DNA of 64,000 nt from Hymenobacter setariae. Its GTDB lineage: Bacteria; Bacteroidota; Bacteroidia; Cytophagales; Hymenobacteraceae. Of this stretch, positions 23,243 to 30,036 are shown one piece after another. Positions within the stretch are counted from its first letter, which is position 1, and each line of letters opens with the position of its first letter. The position numbers were made by a program, and so were the translations under genes. The stretch lies in contig NZ_VMRJ01000004.1 in the NCBI RefSeq assembly GCF_007713685.1, positions 186,001 to 250,000 of the forward strand. The letters are read 5' to 3'. The notes beneath the pieces are model-generated. The model was not told where the DNA came from, did not search any database, and saw only the letters and a list, made by a program, of their open reading frames with translations.

Positions 23243-24211
23243 ATGCGCTTTTTAGGTATGAAGGATGAGTTGGCGAACAGCTTTGCGGGATTAATCGGGG
23301 TGAGAAACGCTGCCAAACGCTGTGCTGCATGGCTACTGGCTGGTATGCTACTGAGCAGTGCAGCCTATGCGCAAGGACCTAAGGCAAGCTTTTCGCGTGC
23401 AGAAGTAGCCGTAGGCCAGCCGCTCGACTATGAACTGCGCTACGAGCACGCGGCTAGTGAAGAAGTAATATTTCCCGATTCACTGGCCCGCTTTGCGCCA
23501 TTTGAGTACGTGGGGCGCACCTGGCTGCCCACCCGCACACGCAACGGCCGCAGCCTTGACCGCACTGTGTACCACCTGCGCACGTTTTCGCTGGCGCCAG
23601 TGCAAGCGCTGCAGCTACCGGTGCTAGTGCTGCGCGGTGCCACCGATACCCTGCGCCTGCTGCCGCCCACCGCCCAGGTACAGCTGCGGCGCACAGCGCC
23701 AGCCCTAAGTAGCACAGCAGGCGGTCCACCGCCGCTACGCCAAGACCTAGGGCAACTGCCGCTGGAGCCAGCCTTTAACTATCCTTTTTGGGTGGCGGGG
23801 CTGGCGGGGCTGCTGCTGCTGGCAGCTGGCGTGGCCGCCCTTTTTGGCCGACGTTGGCGGCGGCGCTACCAGCTCTATAAGCGCCGCAAAAACCACGTGT
23901 ATTTCCTGGCGCAGTTTGCGCGCCATGCCGAGCGCTTCACGCTCTCGCGCTCGGCACCGGTGGCCGAGCGGGTAGTGGTGCTCTGGAAAAACTACCTATC
24001 CAGCCTGGAAGACACTAACCTTAGCTCGCTCACGACCAAGGAGCTAGTCGAGCATTTCGATAACAATGACGACGTGCGCCGCGCCCTGCGCGCCACCGAC
24101 CGCGTAGTATACGGCAACCTCCTGAGCGAAGACGCGCAAGAAATAGACGCCGCCTTTCAGCGCCTGCGCAACTTTGCCGAGCAGCAATACGAACTAGTGT
24201 CGGCAGGCTAG
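23243..24211 (+). CDS. BatD-like membrane-anchored protein, C-terminal unknown domain
   Basis: A 322-residue protein with an N-terminal signal/anchor ('CAAWLLAGMLLSSAAYAQGP') followed by an immunoglobulin-like beta domain ('FSRAEVAVGQPLDYELRYEH'), a membrane helix near residues 175-198 ('PFWVAGLAGLLLLAAGVAAL') and a basic, helical cytoplasmic tail. This is the layout of BatD/aerotolerance-type proteins in MoxR-DUF58-Bat operons. It follows the DUF58 gene by 7 bases and is surely in the same operon. BatA, BatB and MoxR are absent here. Alternative starts at 23243 and at an ATG 15 bases on (MKDELANSF) are both possible. Confidence 0.72.
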   Translation: MRFLGMKDELANSFAGLIGVRNAAKRCAAWLLAGMLLSSAAYAQGPKASFSRAEVAVGQPLDYELRYEHAASEEVIFPDSLARFAPFEYVGRTWLPTRTRNGRSLDRTVYHLRTFSLAPVQALQLPVLVLRGATDTLRLLPPTAQVQLRRTAPALSSTAGGPPPLRQDLGQLPLEPAFNYPFWVAGLAGLLLLAAGVAALFGRRWRRRYQLYKRRKNHVYFLAQFARHAERFTLSRSAPVAERVVVLWKNYLSSLEDTNLSSLTTKELVEHFDNNDDVRRALRATDRVVYGNLLSEDAQEIDAAFQRLRNFAEQQYELVSAG

Positions 24212-24278
24212 CCGCTAGATTTATCGGCCAGCAGCATGCACTCTGCGCCTTATTATTTGCTAATTACTCAATAGTTAT

Positions 24279-24968
24279 ATGCCTCATTTAGTAGTACTCA
24301 CCGGGGCTGGCGTATCGGCCGAAAGTGGTATTCGTACCTTCCGCGACACCAATGGGCTCTGGGAAGAGCACCGCATCGAGGACGTGGCCACACCCGAAGC
24401 CTTTGCCCGCAATCCGGCGCTGGTGCTCGATTTCTACAACAAGCGCCGGGCACAGGCCCGCGAGGTAGAGCCCAACGCTGCCCATCTGGCCCTGGCCGGC
24501 TTCGAGGAAGTGCCGGGCTGGACGGTCAGCATCATCACTCAAAACGTGGACGACCTGCATGAGCGCGCTGGCTCGACCCAGGTGCTGCACCTACACGGCA
24601 TGCTAAACGAGATGCGCTCGGTGGCCGATGAGGCCACCGTGTATTACTGCGACGGTGATATCAACGTCGGCGACCTCGCCCCAGACGGCAGCCAGCTGCG
24701 CCCGCATATCGTGTGGTTTGGCGAGATGGTGCCGGCCATTGAGGAAGCCGCCGAAATAGCCAGCACGGCCGACGCACTGCTAGTGGTGGGCACTTCGCTA
24801 CAAGTATATCCAGCCGCTGGGCTGCTGCACTATGCCCCCGCCGGCTGCCCGGTGTACGTCATCGACCCGCACCAGCCTGAGGTGACGGGCCGTGGCGTGC
24901 GTTACGTGGTGGAGACCGCCAGTGTAGGCGTGCCGCAAGTATTGCGCGAACTAGCGGCCGAGCAGTAG
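24279..24968 (+). CDS. cobB: SIR2 family NAD-dependent deacylase (sirtuin, class III-like, no zinc cysteines)
   Basis: The 229-residue product has the sirtuin NAD fold: 'LTGAGVSAESGIRTFRDTNG' at residues 7-26, 'TQNVDDLHERAGS' at 87-99 with the catalytic H106 in 'LHLHGML', and 'LLVVGTSLQVYPAAGLLHY'. The Y53-x-x-R56 pair (YNKR) is the class III signature for binding negatively charged acyl groups (succinyl, malonyl). The zinc ribbon is missing: where CobB has four cysteines, only one (C123, in VYYCDGD) is present. It probably removes acidic acyl groups from lysines in the cytoplasm. It stands alone after the DUF58/BatD pair. Confidence 0.9.
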   Translation: MPHLVVLTGAGVSAESGIRTFRDTNGLWEEHRIEDVATPEAFARNPALVLDFYNKRRAQAREVEPNAAHLALAGFEEVPGWTVSIITQNVDDLHERAGSTQVLHLHGMLNEMRSVADEATVYYCDGDINVGDLAPDGSQLRPHIVWFGEMVPAIEEAAEIASTADALLVVGTSLQVYPAAGLLHYAPAGCPVYVIDPHQPEVTGRGVRYVVETASVGVPQVLRELAAEQ

Positions 24969-25023
24969 CGCGATAACCTTAGCGAAACCTTTTTGCGTAA
25001 GTACTGCCCTATTCCGGTAGCTT

Positions 25024-28000
25024 ATGCTCAAATCTTTCCTCGCCTCACTAGCCGCCCTAGGGCTGGCAACTACCTCTCTTTCTGCCCAGACTTCCCCGCC
25101 AGCCCACACCGTATTTCTGCTCGGCAATACCGCTCAGGGCGAGCTGCCCACTGCTCGGCTGCAAGCGCTGCATCAAACGCTAGCCCGCCAAACCACGCCC
25201 TTTACGGTAGTGCACCTAGGCGATATTGTGGCCAATGAAGGGCTGGCGGCCAAGAAAGACACCGCTCTTTCGCAGGCCGAGCGCAGCCGAGCCGATGCCC
25301 TCATTGCGCTGGTAAAAGACTTACCGCTGGGCAAAATCTACTTCCTGCCCGGCGATAAAGACTGGGCCAACTCGGGCCGCGATGGCCTGAAGGCGGTGCG
25401 CCGCTTAGAGAAATACATCGAAAAGCAGCTGCCGGGCCAAAACGCCTTTTTGCCCACCAATGGCTGCCCCGGCCCCGAAGTAGTTGACGTGGCCCCACTG
25501 GTGCGGCTGGTGGCCTTGAATACGCCCTGGTTTACGCATCCCTACGACCGCCCGGAGGCACCTGACACCGACTGCAAAACGCTGACTCAGGAGGAGTTTC
25601 GGGAGCAGCTGCAAGACCTCATTGACGATACCAAGGGCAAAAACCTGCTGTTAGTGGGCCACCACCCCGTGGTGACCAACGGCGTGTACGGCGGCCACGA
25701 GCCGCTGAGCCGCCACCTCAGCCCGCCGGTCTTAGGTACCATTTATGCCGCCTACCGCCAAAACGTGGGCACGCCCCGCGACCTCGCTAGCCCCGGCTAC
25801 CAAGCTCTGCGCAAAGAGCTGCTAAACACGCTACAAAGCAACCCCGGCGTGGTGTACGCCGCCTCGCACGACTTCTCATTGCAGCTCACGCCCTTGCAGG
25901 GTAATTACCACCTAGTGGCCGGCAGCTTTGCCAGCAGCCAGCACGTGGGAGTCAGCAATACAGCGCTTTATAACAAGAAAGAAGAGGGCTACGCCACGCT
26001 AGAATACTTTGCCGATGGCACGGTAAAAAACCACTTCTACGCCTTCGAGGGCGAGAGCCAGCCGGCTACGGAAGCTTACGTGGGCACGCTGTTTCGCTCG
26101 CCCTGCGCCACCGACACGGCTTCGGGCATCCCGACCAATTCTTTTATCGTGGACTGCCCCGGCGTGGCTCAAACGCCCGCCGAGCGCCGGCCCAACGTGC
26201 CTATGCCGGCCGCGACGGTGGTAGCGCCCGGGCCCGAGTATAAGGCTGGTGGTAGCAAGCGCTTCTTCATCGGGCCGCTCTACCGCACCTCGTGGCTTCA
26301 GCCTGTGAAGGTCAAAACGTTAGACCTAGGTACCGAAAAAGGCGGCTTACGGCCCTTTGGCCGGGGCGGTGGGCGCCAAACTACTTCGCTCAAGCTCATC
26401 GCGGCCGACAGCTCGGAGTATGTGTTTCGGTCGGTAGATAAGGACGTGACGAACATCTTGCCGCCCGAGCTGCGCAATTCGTTTGTAGCGCCTATTCTGA
26501 AGGATATTACGGCCACGGCCAATCCCTATTCGGCGCTGCCCATCAGCGCTATGCTCGACCACACGGACATTTTGCACGCCCGACCGCGCCTGTTTCGGCT
26601 GCCCGACAACGACCAGCTGGGCCCCTACCGCCAGGACTACGCTGGCCTGCTCGGCACGCTCGAAGACCGACCTAAGGACCCCAAGCCCAACCTGCCGGGC
26701 TTCGGCAATGCTGATGAAGTGACGCGCTCGTACAGCTTCTTTCGCAAGCTCTACAAAAACCACGACAACCGGGTAGATGCGCCCAACCTGGCCCGCGCCC
26801 GCGTTTTTGACATGCTGGTGGCCGACTTTGGCAAGCACGAAGACAACTGGAAGTGGGCCGGCTACGACCAAGGCAAGGGCAAAGGCACTATCTATAAGCC
26901 CATTCCGCGCGACCGCGACCAGTCGTTTACACTCTGGAACGGGCTACTAACATACATTGCCAACCGCGAGTGGGCCGTGCCGAGCATCGAAGACTTTCAG
27001 GCTGAGTTTCATGACATGAAAAGCCTGAACTGGCCGGCCCGCCACCTCGACCGGTTTTTGCTGCAAAGCCTAACCCGCCAAGATTGGCAGCAGGCCGCCA
27101 CGTACTTGCAGCAGCAACTCACGCCCGCCGTTATCGACGAAGCCACCGCCACGCTACCCACCGAGATTCAGGGCCTGTCGGGCCAGGACATCAACCGCAA
27201 ACTCAAGGCCCGTATTCAGGCCTTGCCGCGCGCCGTGGACCGCTACTACCGACTGCTGGCCCGGCGCGTAGATGTAGTAGGCTCTAACGAGGATGAAATT
27301 TTCAAAGTAGAGCGCTTGGCCGGTGGTCGGGTGCGTGTGCAAGAGTTTGGGCGCCGGGGCGACACCCAGGAGCCTAGCGGCCCAGCCCTATTCGACCGCA
27401 CGTTTGAGCCCCAGGAAACCAAGGAAATCTGCCTTTATGGCCTCGATGGGCAGGATATCTTTCAAGTAACGGGGCAGGGCGGGCGGCGCAGCATTATGGT
27501 GCGCGTGATTGGGGGCGCGGGCAAGGACCACATCGCCGACGACAGCCGCGCCAGTGGCCTGCGCCGCCTCACCAAAGTATACGACACGCCCGGCACCGAC
27601 CTGAGCCGCGGCCCCGAGACTGACGACCACCGCAGCACCAGCCGCACCGTCAACCTCTACGACCGAGAGGCTTTCGAATTTAATAGTTACGCCCCGCGCC
27701 TAGGTCTGTTTTACAACCGCAACGACGGCGTAGGCTTGTCATTGGGCTTAGGCTTTGTGCGGCAAGGCTTCCGCAAGCCTGACTATAGCCACCGCTACGA
27801 TTTTGCGCTGCAAACCTCCACAGGCGGCCAGTTTCAGCTGTCGGCCAGCACGAGCCACCGCCACGCCATTGGCAAGGTTGATATTGGCGGGGCCGTAAAC
27901 TACGGCAGCTATTTCCCTTTCTACAATTTCTTTGGCATTGGCAATAACACCGTCCTGAACCAGGATTTATACGACGCCAAGTTTTACCGCGCCCGCTACA

Positions 28001-28758
28001 AAGGCATCACGGTGAATGCGTTTGCTGAGCGCACGTTTTGGCAACGTAGCCTTTTCCGCGTTGGGCCAGCGTATGAGTACTACACGTCAAGCTACGACGA
28101 CAACAGCCAGCTCGGCCAAGACCTGCGCCAGCAGCTGCCCAGCCAGGACAATACCCGCCCCAACGCCGACTTTCAGCGCTTAGTCGGTTTGAACGCGCTA
28201 CTCGACATTGACTTGCGCAACCGCCGGGTATTTGCCCAACGAGGCGTGCGCTTGGTAGTGCGCCACGACTCGTACCGCCAGCTGACGGGCTACCAGGAGT
28301 TTTATGGCCTCACCCAGGGGTCTGCGGAGTACCTAGGTACCGCCCGGCTGGGCATTCCGATTACGCTGGCGCTACGCGGGGGCGGCGCCAAAAACTACGG
28401 TAACTCCGACCACATTCCTTTCTACAAGCTCACCAGTCTGGGCCTGGCCGAAAACCTACGCGGCTACTACCGCAACCGCTTCAGCGGCGACGCCAGCCTT
28501 TACTACAACACCGAGCTGCGCTTTGCCCTAGGCCAAAGCAAAAACCACTTCCTGCCCTTCTACTACGGTCTGTTTGGCTTCTACGACCAGGGCCGCGTGT
28601 ACTACCAGGGCGCCTCGCCGGGTGGCTGGCACCGTGGCTATGGTGGCGGCTTTTACCTAGCGCCAGTGGTCGAGACGCTGGCCTTCTCCGTGTCGTACCA
28701 GCTATCAGAAGAAAATAGCCTGATTCAGTTCGGCCTAGGCTTCCGCATTGACAAATAG
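25024..28758 (+). CDS. Metallophosphoesterase-like / kinase-like / Omp85-type beta-barrel fusion protein
   Basis: A 1244-residue exported protein (signal MLKSFLASLAALGLATTSLS, then AQT). Residues 30-290 are a calcineurin-like phosphoesterase fold, but key motifs are altered: GDxG is 'LGNTAQG' (N35), GNHD is 'PGDKDW' (110-114), and the final GHxH is 'ASHDFS' (280-285); G66-D67 and H213-H214 remain. The middle (about 470-760) is a domain I associate with Bacteroidota surface proteins; it contains 'DMLVADFGKHEDNW' (D601, H605, N608) and 'PIPRDRDQSF' (D630, D632), resembling a kinase catalytic loop and metal motif. From residue about 890 the C-terminus is an Omp85/surface-antigen-type beta-barrel. 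It would sit in the outer membrane with N-terminal parts in the periplasm. It is followed by a terminator hairpin (28791-28821). Confidence 0.8.
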   Translation: MLKSFLASLAALGLATTSLSAQTSPPAHTVFLLGNTAQGELPTARLQALHQTLARQTTPFTVVHLGDIVANEGLAAKKDTALSQAERSRADALIALVKDLPLGKIYFLPGDKDWANSGRDGLKAVRRLEKYIEKQLPGQNAFLPTNGCPGPEVVDVAPLVRLVALNTPWFTHPYDRPEAPDTDCKTLTQEEFREQLQDLIDDTKGKNLLLVGHHPVVTNGVYGGHEPLSRHLSPPVLGTIYAAYRQNVGTPRDLASPGYQALRKELLNTLQSNPGVVYAASHDFSLQLTPLQGNYHLVAGSFASSQHVGVSNTALYNKKEEGYATLEYFADGTVKNHFYAFEGESQPATEAYVGTLFRSPCATDTASGIPTNSFIVDCPGVAQTPAERRPNVPMPAATVVAPGPEYKAGGSKRFFIGPLYRTSWLQPVKVKTLDLGTEKGGLRPFGRGGGRQTTSLKLIAADSSEYVFRSVDKDVTNILPPELRNSFVAPILKDITATANPYSALPISAMLDHTDILHARPRLFRLPDNDQLGPYRQDYAGLLGTLEDRPKDPKPNLPGFGNADEVTRSYSFFRKLYKNHDNRVDAPNLARARVFDMLVADFGKHEDNWKWAGYDQGKGKGTIYKPIPRDRDQSFTLWNGLLTYIANREWAVPSIEDFQAEFHDMKSLNWPARHLDRFLLQSLTRQDWQQAATYLQQQLTPAVIDEATATLPTEIQGLSGQDINRKLKARIQALPRAVDRYYRLLARRVDVVGSNEDEIFKVERLAGGRVRVQEFGRRGDTQEPSGPALFDRTFEPQETKEICLYGLDGQDIFQVTGQGGRRSIMVRVIGGAGKDHIADDSRASGLRRLTKVYDTPGTDLSRGPETDDHRSTSRTVNLYDREAFEFNSYAPRLGLFYNRNDGVGLSLGLGFVRQGFRKPDYSHRYDFALQTSTGGQFQLSASTSHRHAIGKVDIGGAVNYGSYFPFYNFFGIGNNTVLNQDLYDAKFYRARYKGITVNAFAERTFWQRSLFRVGPAYEYYTSSYDDNSQLGQDLRQQLPSQDNTRPNADFQRLVGLNALLDIDLRNRRVFAQRGVRLVVRHDSYRQLTGYQEFYGLTQGSAEYLGTARLGIPITLALRGGGAKNYGNSDHIPFYKLTSLGLAENLRGYYRNRFSGDASLYYNTELRFALGQSKNHFLPFYYGLFGFYDQGRVYYQGASPGGWHRGYGGGFYLAPVVETLAFSVSYQLSEENSLIQFGLGFRIDK

Positions 28759-28763
28759 AGGCT

Positions 28764-28981
28764 CAGATTCAAACGGATTTTTAGGATTCCGCACTCAGCC
28801 TATCGGCCGCAGGCTGAGTGCTTACGAAGCCAACTTTTAGGAGGGCGCGCTGTACTATAGGCAACATAAGCAGCACAAATGGCCTGCGCGCCCCAACTTT
28901 GCAGCTTAATCGTCATTCCTTCGCATAGCCCGCTTGCGCAGCAAGTCTATCTGCGAAATCCTAAAAATCCGTTTGAATCTG
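28764..28981. repeat. 30-base inverted repeat flanking the gap before ppx
   Basis: Arms at 28764-28793 and 28952-28981 match with one mismatch across 158 bases. The right arm ends seven bases before the ppx ATG and contains AATCCGTTTGAATCTGCGG, related to leader elements at ppk and trmD. It could be a mobile-element relic or form a long stem spanning the gap. Confidence 0.7.
28791..28821 (+). terminator. Hairpin after the phosphoesterase/barrel fusion gene
   Basis: GCACTCAGCCT (28791-28801) pairs perfectly with AGGCTGAGTGC (28811-28821), 33 bases past the stop. It lies just inside the left arm of the 30-base inverted repeat. No strong U-tract follows. Confidence 0.5.
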
Positions 28982-28987
28982 CGGTCT

Positions 28988-29965
28988 ATGGAGTATCAGC
29001 TTACCAAATTAGCCGCCATCGATATCGGCTCCAACGCCGTGCGCTGCCAGATTTCGGCGGTGCTTTTTTTTAATGGCCGCTACCGGCTCAAGCGCGTCGA
29101 GTATGTGCGCTACCCTCTGCGCCTCGGCGAAGACGTGTTTGCTACCGGCGCTATTCCGGCGCGCAAGGCCGACAAATTTGTCAAGTTTCTGCACTCGCTC
29201 AAGCTCTTGATGGAGGTGCACGAGGTGTCGCACCATCTCATTTGTGCTACCTCTGCCATGCGCACTGCCGCTAATGGGGCCGAAGTAGCCGAGCGCGTAC
29301 GCCAGGAGCTAGGCCTTGATATCCGGGTCATCGACGGCCAAGCCGAGGCCGAATACATCAACCGCGTAATCGAACACCTGCTCGAAGACAACCGCCACTA
29401 CCTGCACATCGACGTGGGCGGCGGCAGCACCGAGTTCAACATCTACCACGACCGCCGCAAGGTGGCCGCGCAGTCGTTCGAAATTGGCTCCATCCGCCGC
29501 ATGCAGCAGGAGGAAAGCGGCCGCACCGTGGAGCAAATGAACGGCCTCTGGCAGCGTATGGAAGCCTGGGTGCGCGAAAACGCCCGGCGCTACCACGTCA
29601 CGCGGGCCATTGGAACAGGCGGCAACATCAACAAGATTTACAGCATGTCGCCGGCCGCGCCCAACAAGCCCGTGACCAAGCGCAGCGTGCAAGCCATTCT
29701 GGAGCGCCTAGGTAAGCTGACCATGAACGAGCGCGTGAACGTGGCCATGCTCAACCCTGACCGCGCCGACGTAATAGTGCCCGCCGGCCACATCTACCTT
29801 TCAGCTATGGACTGGGCCGGCGTCAGCAGCATGATAGTACCCGACATTGGCCTGAAGGATGGAATGCTGCAAGCTCTATTCGAGCAGTACTTCGACGAAA
29901 TCAGTCCCACCGTGCACCCTAGCATTCTGCCGGTACCCGATGTGGAAAACGGTCCCCTCGTATAA
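28988..29965 (+). CDS. ppx: Exopolyphosphatase (Ppx/GppA family)
   Basis: The ATG at 28988 gives 325 residues beginning MEYQLTKLAAIDIGSNAVRC. Phosphate-binding loops of the actin-fold family are evident: 'AAIDIGSNAVRCQI' near the start, 'ICATSAMRTAANGAEVAERV', 'LHIDVGGGSTEFNIYHDRRK' and 'RAIGTGGNINKIYSM'. Ppx removes phosphate from polyphosphate chains; GppA-type members also hydrolyse pppGpp, and the two are hard to separate by sequence. It faces ppk across a 71-base gap, so the synthesis and breakdown enzymes of polyphosphate share a bidirectional terminator. Upstream of the ATG is the repeated leader element (28967-28984). Confidence 0.94.
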   Translation: MEYQLTKLAAIDIGSNAVRCQISAVLFFNGRYRLKRVEYVRYPLRLGEDVFATGAIPARKADKFVKFLHSLKLLMEVHEVSHHLICATSAMRTAANGAEVAERVRQELGLDIRVIDGQAEAEYINRVIEHLLEDNRHYLHIDVGGGSTEFNIYHDRRKVAAQSFEIGSIRRMQQEESGRTVEQMNGLWQRMEAWVRENARRYHVTRAIGTGGNINKIYSMSPAAPNKPVTKRSVQAILERLGKLTMNERVNVAMLNPDRADVIVPAGHIYLSAMDWAGVSSMIVPDIGLKDGMLQALFEQYFDEISPTVHPSILPVPDVENGPLV

Positions 29966-29968
29966 GTT

Positions 29969-30026
29969 CTAGGTACTAAAAAAGGGCGCTGACTTAGGTA
30001 AGTCAGCGCCCTTTTTTAGTACCTAG
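29969..30026. terminator. Perfect 28-bp bidirectional terminator between ppx and ppk
   Basis: A perfect inverted repeat: arms 29969-29996 and 29999-30026 with only GG between. The stem carries A6 on one side and T6 on the other, so it serves as terminator for both convergent genes. Flanking it are CTAGGTAC and GTACCTAG. Confidence 0.9.
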
Positions 30027-30036
30027 GTAGCGGTTG

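Noticed and set aside
26347..26871. Minus-strand open frame of 174 codons inside the barrel fusion
   Set aside because: Antisense reading of a coding region; the plus frame is continuous and domain-bearing.
28764..28981. Complete insertion sequence
   Set aside because: There is an inverted repeat but no transposase frame between the arms and no visible target duplication.
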